DNA of 35,191 nucleotides from an uncultured Neomegalonema sp. (GCA_937927905.1 CALFWP010000143.1:1-35191); one strand, 5' to 3'; positions 1 through 7,212 are shown, numbered from the stretch's first letter. Made by a program: numbers and translations. The notes: a model not told the origin generated them from the sequence alone.

Positions 1-48
1 GGCGGCAACTTGACAGCCCGGGACCGCAACAGTGAAAGGGCAACCGCC

Positions 49-1482
49 TTAAACACCGGTTTCGCTGACCAGTTTAGTGCGCAGGAACGCGTCCAGTCCC
101 TCGACACCGCCTTCTGAACCGTAGCCGCTTTCATCCACACCACCGAAGGGGGTTTCAGGTGTTGAAACACTCATGGAATTGATACCGACAAGACCGGCAT
201 TCAACTTCCGCCCAAGGCGGTTCGCCCGCTCGCCGTCGCCGGTAAAGGCATAAGAGGCCAACCCGACCTTAACTTTATTGGCGCGGCCGATGACCTCCTC
301 TTCCGTGCCGAAAGAGGCAACAGGCACAACGGGGCCGAAGGGCTCATCATTCATGATCGCCGCGTCTTCCGGCACGTCTTTCATCAAAGTCGGTTCATAA
401 AAATAACCCTGATTGCCGATGCGCTTGCCGCCCGTGACCAGAGTGGCCCCGCGCGAGACGGCATCATCAACAAAACCCTGCATTACAGGCAGGCGGCGAT
501 CCGCAACCAGCGGTCCCATCTGAACCCCCTCTTCCAGACCGTTACCGACCTTAATGGCCTTGGTTGCCGCTTCAAAGGCATCGACGAAATCGCCATAGAC
601 GCTTTCCTGCACATAAAAGCGCGTCGGCGAGATACAGACCTGTCCGGCATTGCGGAACTTTGCTGCGGCGGCCACCTTTGCCGCCGTGCCGACATCTGCA
701 TCATCGAACACCAGAACCGGCGCATGACCGCCAAGCTCCATCGTGCAGCGTTTCAGCGTCTCCGATGCCTGCCTCGCGAGCAGCTTTCCGATAGCGGTTG
801 AACCGGTAAAGGACATTTTACGCGGAATATCCGAGGCCAGAACCCGGCTGGAGACCGCCGCCGGGTCCCCGAAGACGACATTTACGGTACCATCCGGCAC
901 GCCTGCCTCCTGAAACGCGCGGGCAAGGGCAATTGCAGTGGCAGGGGTTTCCTCGGAAGGCTTGATGACGATCGAACATCCGGCACCCAGCGCTCCGGCA
1001 ATTTTGCGGATCACATTCACGCCGGGGAAGTTCCAAGCAACAAAGGCACAGGTCGGGCCGACGGGTTCCTTGGTGGCAATCAGGCGTGTGCCGGGAAAGC
1101 GTGAGGGAATAAGGCGGCCATAGGCACGTTTGCCCTCCTCGGCGTACCAGCGGATAGCATCGACAACAAAGCCAAGCTCCAGCTTTGATTCCAGCACCGG
1201 CTTACCCTGCTCCAAAGTACAATCTCGGGCAATCCGGTCCACATTGTCCTCGATGTAGCGTGCCGCTTTTTCCATGATCTTCTGACGCTCGAGCGCGGTC
1301 ATGGCGCTCCATGCATCAAATCCCCGCTGGCTGGCTTCGACCGCCGCGTCAAGATCGGCATCCGTTGCGGTCGGCAGAGAACCGAGAACCTCTTCGGTGG
1401 CGGGGTTGATAACGTCCATCGGCGCGCCGGAGCCTTTGGTCCATGCGCCGTCGATGAGCATATCGAGTTCGGGGTATGACAT
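49..1482 (-). CDS. NAD(P)-dependent aldehyde dehydrogenase, succinate-semialdehyde dehydrogenase-like
   Basis: This is a 477-residue aldehyde dehydrogenase that oxidises an aldehyde to its acid in the cytoplasm. Visible family landmarks are WNFP (150-153) and KPSEETP (174-180) in the cofactor fold, FTGSTAIG (225-232), general base Glu249 in ELGG, catalytic Cys283 in GQVCISP, and EPFGPV (380-385). The overall match is to GabD-like succinate-semialdehyde dehydrogenases, but the substrate is inferred. The ATG at 1482 is chosen because the fold begins there and AAGGA lies just upstream. The frame stays open 71 codons further upstream, but that stretch has no family character. The gene is transcribed away from the aminotransferase gene and ends near the window edge. 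Confidence 0.9.
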   Translation of the reverse strand: MSYPELDMLIDGAWTKGSGAPMDVINPATEEVLGSLPTATDADLDAAVEASQRGFDAWSAMTALERQKIMEKAARYIEDNVDRIARDCTLEQGKPVLESKLELGFVVDAIRWYAEEGKRAYGRLIPSRFPGTRLIATKEPVGPTCAFVAWNFPGVNVIRKIAGALGAGCSIVIKPSEETPATAIALARAFQEAGVPDGTVNVVFGDPAAVSSRVLASDIPRKMSFTGSTAIGKLLARQASETLKRCTMELGGHAPVLVFDDADVGTAAKVAAAAKFRNAGQVCISPTRFYVQESVYGDFVDAFEAATKAIKVGNGLEEGVQMGPLVADRRLPVMQGFVDDAVSRGATLVTGGKRIGNQGYFYEPTLMKDVPEDAAIMNDEPFGPVVPVASFGTEEEVIGRANKVKVGLASYAFTGDGERANRLGRKLNAGLVGINSMSVSTPETPFGGVDESGYGSEGGVEGLDAFLRTKLVSETGV

Positions 1483-1555
1483 AGTGTCCTTATCCTTTGT
1501 TCCGCACTTGCAATGCGATTCGTCCTGAGTCACGCTCCTTTTATCGGAAATCAGT

Positions 1556-1571
1556 GAAAGGAGGTGATCCA
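1556..1571 (+). promoter_or_regulatory. Perfect extended Shine-Dalgarno sequence
   Basis: The 16 nt GAAAGGAGGTGATCCA are exactly complementary to the conserved 3' end of bacterial 16S rRNA. GGAGG at 1560-1564 lies 7 nt before the ATG at 1572, which is ideal spacing. No other 16S-like sequence flanks it, so it is not an rRNA remnant. A match this long is far stronger than at any other gene in the window, including the ribosomal protein genes. Confidence 0.75.
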
Positions 1572-1652
1572 ATGTCCAGTGGGAATAAGGTCGGTCAGGC
1601 CAAAGGAATGATGACGGCGGAGCGCTTCTTAACCGGAGCTGCCATCTGCTGA
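1572..1652 (+). CDS. Small ORF of 26 codons with a perfect ribosome binding site (possible leader peptide)
   Basis: The reading frame starts at ATG 1572, ends at TGA 1650-1652 and encodes 26 residues. It begins MSSGNKVGQAKG and ends LTGAAIC, with the only Cys codon directly before the stop. It has no signal peptide or membrane segment; the N-terminal half is basic. I do not recognise a family. Support for translation is the ribosome binding site just upstream. Two RNA hairpins follow, the second an intrinsic terminator, and then the class V aminotransferase gene. It may be a stand-alone small mRNA, a leader peptide controlling the gene downstream, or the coding part of a dual-function small RNA. 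No convincing sigma70 promoter was found upstream. Confidence 0.5.
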   Translation: MSSGNKVGQAKGMMTAERFLTGAAIC

Positions 1653-1660
1653 CACCATTC

Positions 1661-1675
1661 GGTCGGATTCCGACC
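1661..1675 (+). other. RNA hairpin between the small ORF and the terminator
   Basis: GGTCGG and CCGACC form a perfect 6-bp stem with a 3-nt loop, 8 nt after the small ORF stop. The same GGTCGG also occurs at 1589-1594 inside the small ORF. The 3' arm could therefore pair with either copy. Confidence 0.55.
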
Positions 1676-1683
1676 ATCCTGCA

Positions 1684-1715
1684 GGGGTTGTGCATTGCAC
1701 AGCCCCTTTTTCTTT
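1684..1715 (+). terminator. Intrinsic terminator after the small ORF, before the aminotransferase gene
   Basis: GGGGTTGTGC (1684-1693) pairs with GCACAGCCCC (1697-1706) over 10 bp with one G-U pair and a 3-nt loop. TTTTT at 1707-1711 and then CTTT follow directly. It is a textbook rho-independent terminator on the plus strand, lying 50 bp upstream of the chosen aminotransferase start, so it ends either a short transcript or an attenuated leader. Confidence 0.85.
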
Positions 1716-1764
1716 GGCGATTATCGTGGCAGTAAAACGTAAAGTTATTTCAGGACAGATACCG

Positions 1765-3000
1765 ATGGACGCCACCGCACTTGACCTTGATTTCGTTCGC
1801 GCACAATTCCCTGCCTTTACCGCGCCCGAAGCGGATGGCTGGACCCATTTCGAAAATGCCGGAGGGTCTTTTCCCGCATTACAAACGATTGACGCTCTGT
1901 CCGGTTTCTATCGCACAAAAGTTCAGCCCTATGGCGCCGGTCCCAGCGGTGTGCTTGGTGATGCCATGGACCTGGCGCGAACCCGCTGGGCCGAAGCACT
2001 GGGCGTAACGCCGGAAGAGATCGTGTTCGGGCCGTCCACCTCGGCCAACACATATACGCTGGCGCACGCATTCCGCCCGTTACTCAACTCGGGCGAGGAA
2101 ATCATCGTCACAGATCAGGACCACGAGGCCAATTCCGGTGTCTGGCGGCGGATGGCCCATGCACTCGACCTGACCTTACGGGAATGGAAGGTTGATCCGG
2201 TATCGGGGCGTCTTGACCCTGCGGATTTCCATGCCTTGCTGAATGATAAAACGAAACTGGTAACGTTCACCCATTGCTCGAATCTGGCAGGTGAGGAAAA
2301 CCCTGTTGCCGACCTGACCGCAGCGGCACGGGAGGCGGGTGCGTGGAGTGTCGTGGACGGTGTATCCTGGGCTCCTCACGAAATCTGCGACATGAATGAC
2401 CTCGGCGCAGATGTTTATATGTTCAGTCTTTACAAGGTCTACGGTGTACATCAGGGCCTGATGACAGTCCGCACACCACTGATGGAGCGGCTGGAAAACC
2501 AGTCCCATTACTTCAATGCCGGTTCCCCCGCCGCCAAACTCAATCCGGCGGGGCCGGATCATGCCCAGGTTGCCGCAACCATCGGAACCCTGAACTATAT
2601 TGAGGCGCTGGCCGCTCATCACGGCGTGGACAGCAATGACCTGCATGGACAGGTGCGGACCGTCTCTGCCCTCTGGCGCGCACAGGAACAGGCTGTGACA
2701 GCGCCATTACTCGACTTTCTGGACGGACATCCGAACGTGCGTCTCATCGGTCCCGCTGAAGTCAGCACCCGCCGCGCGCCGACCGTTGCATTCATGCCCT
2801 CCAAAATCCTGCCCCCCGATCTGGAAAAGCATCTCGGGGAACAGGGCTTTATCACCGGTGCCAACGATTTTTACGCGCGGCGGCTTGTTGAGGCCCTCGG
2901 GCTTGACGCGGATATCGGCGTGATGCGCGCCTCCATGACCCATTACACCCGCACGGAAGATGTGATGCGCCTGATCAGCGCGCTGGATGCCGTATTGTGA
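1765..3000 (+). CDS. Class V aminotransferase, cysteine desulfurase-like (VC1184-type subfamily)
   Basis: This is a 411-residue PLP enzyme of fold type I. It shows FENAGGS (29-35), the PLP-contacting His120 in DHEAN, Asp198 in VVDGVSWAPH, and the Schiff-base Lys224 in SLYK. The family resembles SufS/Csd cysteine desulfurases. However, the only cysteines are Cys171 and Cys208, and no C-terminal cysteine loop that would carry persulfide is visible. The reaction is therefore unknown, and lyase or epimerase activity are alternatives. ATG 1765 is chosen because the open frame before it runs back into the terminator at 1684-1715. The stop overlaps the GTG start of rsmD by 4 nt (GTGA), which suggests coupled translation. 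Confidence 0.82.
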   Translation: MDATALDLDFVRAQFPAFTAPEADGWTHFENAGGSFPALQTIDALSGFYRTKVQPYGAGPSGVLGDAMDLARTRWAEALGVTPEEIVFGPSTSANTYTLAHAFRPLLNSGEEIIVTDQDHEANSGVWRRMAHALDLTLREWKVDPVSGRLDPADFHALLNDKTKLVTFTHCSNLAGEENPVADLTAAAREAGAWSVVDGVSWAPHEICDMNDLGADVYMFSLYKVYGVHQGLMTVRTPLMERLENQSHYFNAGSPAAKLNPAGPDHAQVAATIGTLNYIEALAAHHGVDSNDLHGQVRTVSALWRAQEQAVTAPLLDFLDGHPNVRLIGPAEVSTRRAPTVAFMPSKILPPDLEKHLGEQGFITGANDFYARRLVEALGLDADIGVMRASMTHYTRTEDVMRLISALDAVL

Positions 3001-3578
3001 GAATTGTCGGTGGACGTTTCAAAGGCCGTATGATTGCGGCGCCGGAGGGGGATGGAGGCATTGCGCGGCTGCGCCCGTCCTCCGACCGGTTACGCGAAGC
3101 GGTGTTCAACCTGCTGGCGCACGGGGGGTATCCTGATCTGAACGGCGCACGGGTGCTTGATCTGTTTGCCGGAACCGGTGCCATGGGGCTGGAGGCATTG
3201 TCACGCGGCGCGGCACGGGTGCAATTTGTTGATGAGGGGGCAGAGGCCCGCGCCCTGCTGCGCCGCAATATCGAAGCCTTTGATGTAATAGGCGAGACGA
3301 AAATCTACCGCCGCGATGCAACACGGCTCGGGCCGAACCGCAGCGGGGGCTTCGGCTTTCTGTTTCTGGACCCGCCCTATCATAAGGGCCTCGGGGATGA
3401 CGCGGTCCTTTCGGCTCTGGATGGCGGATGGCTGGCACCCGGGGCCGTCATCATTCACGAAACCCATACGGACGAGACACCCGCAACGGAAAAACGCCTT
3501 TCAACAGTTGATGAAAGGCGCTACGGCAAGTGTAAAGTCACGATCAGCCGTGTGATTACAACGTCTGAAGACGCGTGA
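2997..3578 (+). CDS. rsmD: 16S rRNA (guanine(966)-N(2))-methyltransferase RsmD
   Basis: RsmD methylates G966 of 16S rRNA in assembled 30S particles using SAM. The 193 residues fit the family length. The N-terminal MRIVGGRFKGR is diagnostic. RPSSDRLREA (26-35) follows, then the SAM-binding LDLFAGTGAMGLEA (54-67) and the catalytic DPPY motif (125-128). The start is GTG at 2997, overlapping the aminotransferase stop by 4 nt. The 3' end overlaps the convergent mlaC gene by 23 bp (3556-3578). Codons about 165-175 also carry an intrinsic terminator that serves the opposite strand. Confidence 0.95.
   Translation: MRIVGGRFKGRMIAAPEGDGGIARLRPSSDRLREAVFNLLAHGGYPDLNGARVLDLFAGTGAMGLEALSRGAARVQFVDEGAEARALLRRNIEAFDVIGETKIYRRDATRLGPNRSGGFGFLFLDPPYHKGLGDDAVLSALDGGWLAPGAVIIHETHTDETPATEKRLSTVDERRYGKCKVTISRVITTSEDA
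3490..3520 (-). terminator. Intrinsic terminator of the mlaA-mlaC transcript, inside the rsmD coding region
   Basis: Read on the minus strand, CGCCTTTCA (3520-3512) pairs perfectly with TGAAAGGCG (3503-3495) over 9 bp with an 8-nt loop. Five T residues follow at 3494-3490. It lies about 35 bp beyond the mlaC stop codon. The plus strand has no T tract after the stem, so it should not stop rsmD transcription. Confidence 0.75.
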
Positions 3579-4164
3579 TGAAGGCATCCACATCACCATC
3601 CAGATCCTGAATCATCTGGGTAAATTCGGCCTGCTGACTGGAAATCATAGACAGCCCTTCAACAATAATATCATTGATTTTCGGCTTACCATTGCGGTTG
3701 TCACGAACCTGCCACTTGATATTGATGACCTGACCGCCGGAATCGACAGAGCTGTCAACAACCACGCCCTTACGCCCGAAATCCTGGGCACCATTGATGG
3801 AAATGGTCTCACCGCTGTATTGGGAAAAACGGCTGGTATAAACCCGTGCGACATAATCCTGATACGCGATGACATACCGGTCACGCTGTGCCGGACTGGT
3901 GCCGCGCGCATACCGCCCGAGAGCAGCACCCGCGACCTGACGCATATCCACGTTCTGCGACATGATGGATTTCAGCTGACCGGTTTTTGATTGCGGCGAC
4001 CCGGGCTGTTTGACCAGCGTAAGAAGCTGCAAAGCGACATTTTCAACCAGGGCACGCGCCTCTGAGGTCGTGACCGCAAACGCGCTGTGAGCGCCCATTA
4101 CGGCGGACAGGGCAAACGCTCCGGTAAAAGTGATAAAATTACGGCGCTTCAAGGCGAACCTCAT
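3556..4164 (-). CDS. mlaC: MlaC-like phospholipid-binding periplasmic protein with Tat-type signal
   Basis: The 202-residue protein matches the MlaC/Ttg2D family, which carries phospholipids across the periplasm between the MlaA lipoprotein and the MlaFEDB inner-membrane complex. Typical features are the central YVARVYTSRFSQY helix (about 104-116), the V-SSVDS region, IKWQVRD, and the terminal helix with FITRL. The N-terminus reads LKRRNFITFTGAF, with Arg7-Arg8 before a hydrophobic stretch and likely cleavage after AFA (28-30); this looks like a twin-arginine signal rather than a plain Sec signal. It follows mlaA by 34 nt in the same direction. No mlaFEDB genes are present here. Confidence 0.88.
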   Translation of the reverse strand: MRFALKRRNFITFTGAFALSAVMGAHSAFAVTTSEARALVENVALQLLTLVKQPGSPQSKTGQLKSIMSQNVDMRQVAGAALGRYARGTSPAQRDRYVIAYQDYVARVYTSRFSQYSGETISINGAQDFGRKGVVVDSSVDSGGQVINIKWQVRDNRNGKPKINDIIVEGLSMISSQQAEFTQMIQDLDGDVDAFITRLQTL

Positions 4165-4198
4165 TCCTGATCCTCTGATATTGCGACGTCAAATCCGT

Positions 4199-4963
4199 CT
4201 AAAACGGATTTTCATTATCGAAATCCGGTAATGTATCTGCATCAATCTGACCATTCAATATGGCATTCCTGCGGCGCTGAAGGTACGTATTTCTGACAAT
4301 CGTGTAACTGTCATCGCTTTCGTACAGGGCACCATCGATCAGATCGCTGAACCGGTGACGGGTATCAACGATGCGCACCGGTGTCTCCGCCGCCTTTGCA
4401 ATAGTGGCTGCAGTACCCTGCCCGATATATGTCGTCGGATTAAGTGCAGCATCCCCCGCCAATGAAACCATATCACGGATTGTTGAAGGCCCGAGCAGCG
4501 GCAACTCAACATAAGGGCCGGACCCTACACCCCAGACCGCGAGGGTCTGTCCAAAATCTTCCTCATGTTCGGGAATACCGATTTCCGTCGCTGGGTCCAG
4601 CGTCCCAAGCCCGCCCAGTGTCGAATTGACAAAAAACCGTACGGCGGTATCCCCTGCCCGTTCGATATTGCCCTGCAGCACGCTATTTACGAATGTCAGA
4701 GGCAGTTGCACATAACGGACCTCGTTGTTGATCACGTGCTTAACAGTTTCTGGAATCACTGTTCCGTAGCCCTTGGACAAAGGCCGTAAAACCGCCGTAT
4801 CAACACCTTTGTTAATACTGTGCGTGACACGGTTGAAACTCTCAAGCGGATCGCTCGCCTGATCCGGTACGGTATTTCCGGCACACCCGCTTAATATGAT
4901 AGACGTCGCACACGCAAAGCCGACCAACGGTTTCGAAAATAGAGAAAAAATTGAATCAGTCAT
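4199..4963 (-). CDS. mlaA: MlaA (VacJ) outer-membrane lipoprotein
   Basis: MlaA is an outer-membrane lipoprotein that removes phospholipids from the outer leaflet and passes them to MlaC. The 254 residues begin with a lipoprotein signal peptide ending in the lipobox LSGC, with lipidated Cys27. The family core follows: DPLESFNR (about 38-45), the VRYVQLPLTFVN segment, RFFVNSTLGGLGTLDPA, EDFGQTLAVWGVGSGPY and LPLLGPSTIRD. The gene leads the pair with mlaC and diverges from the ArsR-methyltransferase gene. The 151-bp intergenic region should hold both promoters, but I could not assign them with confidence. Confidence 0.93.
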   Translation of the reverse strand: MTDSIFSLFSKPLVGFACATSIILSGCAGNTVPDQASDPLESFNRVTHSINKGVDTAVLRPLSKGYGTVIPETVKHVINNEVRYVQLPLTFVNSVLQGNIERAGDTAVRFFVNSTLGGLGTLDPATEIGIPEHEEDFGQTLAVWGVGSGPYVELPLLGPSTIRDMVSLAGDAALNPTTYIGQGTAATIAKAAETPVRIVDTRHRFSDLIDGALYESDDSYTIVRNTYLQRRRNAILNGQIDADTLPDFDNENPF

Positions 4964-5029
4964 AAACGCAACCTACGCCCCTTTTGACGCGAGGTTAGCA
5001 AATTTATCCTGAAATACAGATAAACAATT

Positions 5030-5056
5030 CGATTTTGTCACGTGAAGTCATAATCG
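5030..5056. other. Imperfect inverted repeats in the mlaA / arsR-type intergenic region
   Basis: CGATT (5030-5034) and AATCG (5052-5056) form 5-bp inverted arms around an 8-bp palindrome TCACGTGA (5038-5045). The two dyads are not centred on the same position. It is a candidate operator for the divergent ArsR-type regulator, but the evidence is only symmetry and position. Confidence 0.25.
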
Positions 5057-5114
5057 TTGCTTTTTCATCGCGGATTGCTTGCAACCTGCGGAAATGCTGA
5101 GGCATACCGGCGTT

Positions 5115-6086
5115 ATGGACACGGGTGAAACACTGGAGCTTGTACTGGACGCATTGCGCGGCGCGGGCGAGGAAACCCGCCTGCGGATTTTGCATGCGCT
5201 GTCACGTGATGAACTGGCGGTCAGTGAACTGACACAGGTGCTGGCGCAAAGCCAGCCGCGGATTTCCCGGCATCTGAAGCTTATGACCGAAGCCGGTCTG
5301 ATCGAACGGCGGCGGGAGGGCAGCTGGGCGTTTTTCCGCCTGACGCGTACAGGGTTTCCGGCAAGACTTGCACGCTTTGCCCTTGACGCTCTGGAAACCG
5401 GCGATGCTGTTCTGGACAGGGACCGCGAGCGTCTGGAACGGATCCGCGCGAAGCGTGCCAGTCTTGCGGACGCATATTTTCAGGAAAATGCCGCTCACTG
5501 GGACGAATTGCGTTCGATGCACGCACCGGAAGCGGCGGTCGAAGCGGCCGCGCGGGAGATGTTTGTGCCCACAGCCGGGACATTCACGCGGCTGATGGAC
5601 CTCGGGGCCGGAACAGGCCGGATGCTTGAGCTTTTTGCCGACCGGTATGAGACAGCCATCGGATATGATGTCAGTCAGCCGATGCTGGCGCTCGCACGGG
5701 CACGGCTTGCCGCTGCCGGACTGGTGCAGGCCGAACTGCACCAGGGCGATATTCTTGCTCTGCCCGAAGAAGAACAAAGCGCCGATGGGGTGATCCTGCA
5801 TCAGGTTCTGCATTTTCTGGTCGAACCGTCCCAGGCGATTGCCGAAGCCGCCCGGGTACTCTCAACCGGAAATCCGCTGCTAATCGTTGATTTTGCCCCC
5901 CATGAAGCAGAGATACTGCGCGAGAGTCATGCTCATCGCAGGCTGGGTTTTGCCCGTGAAGAGATTGAAGAGATGGGTCGTGCTTCCGGCCTTGCCTCCG
6001 CAGGTTACACCGAAATACCGGCCGGGGACACCGGCCGCGGGGGTGCTCTGACCGTTTCATTATGGCTGATGAAAAAAACGGACTGA
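5115..6086 (+). CDS. ArsR-family winged-helix regulator fused to a SAM-dependent methyltransferase
   Basis: The 323-residue protein has two domains. Residues about 5-80 form an ArsR-type winged helix, with GEETRLRILHAL, the recognition-helix region QSQPRISRHLKLM and the wing GLIERRREGSWAFFRL. I see no metal-binding Cys motif such as CVC. Residues about 120-315 form a class I methyltransferase with motif I MDLGAGTGRM (161-170), Asp185 in GYDVSQPM, and ILHQVLHFL as the post-I strand region. From general knowledge, similar fusions in alphaproteobacteria are tied to methionine/SAM metabolism, but here the target and ligand are unknown. ATG 5115 is preferred; an ATG at 5094 is possible. The gene converges on cysK. 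Confidence 0.85.
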   Translation: MDTGETLELVLDALRGAGEETRLRILHALSRDELAVSELTQVLAQSQPRISRHLKLMTEAGLIERRREGSWAFFRLTRTGFPARLARFALDALETGDAVLDRDRERLERIRAKRASLADAYFQENAAHWDELRSMHAPEAAVEAAAREMFVPTAGTFTRLMDLGAGTGRMLELFADRYETAIGYDVSQPMLALARARLAAAGLVQAELHQGDILALPEEEQSADGVILHQVLHFLVEPSQAIAEAARVLSTGNPLLIVDFAPHEAEILRESHAHRRLGFAREEIEEMGRASGLASAGYTEIPAGDTGRGGALTVSLWLMKKTD

Positions 6087-6153
6087 CCTGTCCACGGAAA
6101 ACCGGCCCACAAACCAAAGACCAGAGACACAGCCCGCGAACCGGTTGCAGAGG

Positions 6154-7185
6154 CTATTCCTCGAAAACCGACGGAATGTCCTTGCGGTGGTGTTCCAGCC
6201 AATCAGGACATGGCAACCCCTTTTCCTTTAGAAACACCGGATTGAACAACTTTGACTGATAGCGGGTGCCGTAATCGCATAGAATGGTCACGATGGTTTT
6301 CCCCGGCCCGAGTTCATGCGCAAGACGCATAGCACCGGCCACATTCACGCCTGTAGAAAGCCCCATACACAGCCCTTCTTCGCGCAACAGGTCAAAGACA
6401 ACCGGCATCCCCTCGCTGTCGGGGATCAGATAGGGGTGATCGACTTTCAGGCCCTCAAGGTTTGCGGTAATACGCCCTTGTCCGATGCCCTCGGCAACCG
6501 ATGACCCTTCGGCTTTCAACTCGCCATAGGCAAACCAGTTATAGATTGCCGCGCCTTCAACATCCGCAAGGCCGATTTTGACCCCTTTGGGCTGAAGAAT
6601 CTCGGCAACACCGGCCAGTGTCCCGCCTGATCCGACCGCACAAATAAACCCGTCCACTTTGCCACCGGTCTGTTGCCAGATTTCCGGACCGGTCGTGTCA
6701 ATATGCGCCTGACGGTTTGCAACATTATCGAACTGATTCGCCCAGACCGCCCCGTTCGGCTCTGTTTCGTTGAGGCGCATGGCCAGGCGTTCCGAATAGC
6801 GCACAAAATTGTTCGGATTTTTGTACGGAGCCGCCGGAACCTCGACCAGTTCAGCACCGGCCAGACGCAACATATCTTTTTTCTCGTCCGTCTGCGTCTC
6901 TGGAATGACAATCACCGAACGGTATCCGAGCGCCGCACCGATCAGCGCCAGACCGATACCCGTATTACCGGCGGTCCCCTCGACAATCGTTCCGCCGGGG
7001 TGCAGCTTACCGCTCTTTTCCGCATCGCGAATCATCGACAGGGCGGCACGGTCTTTGACCGACTGTCCGGGATTCATGAACTCGGCCTTGCCGTAAATGT
7101 CGCAACCAGTGATTTCAGAAGCCTTTTTCAGGCGGATCAGCGGTGTGTTGCCGACGGCTTCAGGGACCGAGTTATAAAGCGTCAT
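6154..7185 (-). CDS. cysK: Cysteine synthase A (O-acetylserine sulfhydrylase)
   Basis: CysK is a cytoplasmic PLP enzyme that makes L-cysteine from O-acetylserine and sulfide. The 343 residues include VGNTPLIRL (11-19), the PLP lysine Lys44 in NPGQSVKDRAA, the substrate loop TAGNTG (71-76), and the phosphate-binding GSGGTLAG. The loop has Ala where many family members have Ser (TSGNTG). The C-terminus is about 20 residues longer than the E. coli enzyme. GGAGAA lies 8 nt before the ATG. The gene is divergent from the DUF6134-like gene and convergent with the ArsR-methyltransferase gene. Cystathionine beta-synthase-like activity cannot be fully excluded from sequence alone. Confidence 0.9.
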   Translation of the reverse strand: MTLYNSVPEAVGNTPLIRLKKASEITGCDIYGKAEFMNPGQSVKDRAALSMIRDAEKSGKLHPGGTIVEGTAGNTGIGLALIGAALGYRSVIVIPETQTDEKKDMLRLAGAELVEVPAAPYKNPNNFVRYSERLAMRLNETEPNGAVWANQFDNVANRQAHIDTTGPEIWQQTGGKVDGFICAVGSGGTLAGVAEILQPKGVKIGLADVEGAAIYNWFAYGELKAEGSSVAEGIGQGRITANLEGLKVDHPYLIPDSEGMPVVFDLLREEGLCMGLSTGVNVAGAMRLAHELGPGKTIVTILCDYGTRYQSKLFNPVFLKEKGLPCPDWLEHHRKDIPSVFEE

Positions 7186-7212
7186 GGTTCGTTTCTCCGT
7201 AAAGGGACTTCC

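Noticed and set aside
1-48. GGCGG/CCGCC arms downstream of the aldehyde dehydrogenase stop as a terminator
   Set aside because: The loop is about 38 nt, there is no T tract, and the window ends there.
1556-1571. Remnant of the 16S rRNA 3' end (reverse orientation)
   Set aside because: Only 16 nt match. Flanking bases do not continue into 16S sequence, and the spacing to an ATG argues for a ribosome binding site.
1483-1695. N-terminal extension of the aldehyde dehydrogenase (71 codons upstream of 1482)
   Set aside because: The extension overlaps the plus-strand small ORF and terminator, has no aldehyde dehydrogenase similarity, and ATG 1482 has a ribosome binding site.
1690-1764. Upstream start of the class V aminotransferase at ATG 1690
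   Set aside because: This ATG lies within the terminator stem and loop and the added residues do not look like the family.
4984-5010. Promoter TTGACG ... TATCCT for the ArsR-methyltransferase gene
   Set aside because: The spacer is only 15 bp and the predicted start would be about 100 bp before the gene. Not convincing.
6087-6153. Terminator between the ArsR-methyltransferase gene and cysK
   Set aside because: On the minus strand a GGAC/GTCC stem before a T7 run exists, but it has only 4 bp and lies within and just after the end of the regulator gene. Too weak to call.
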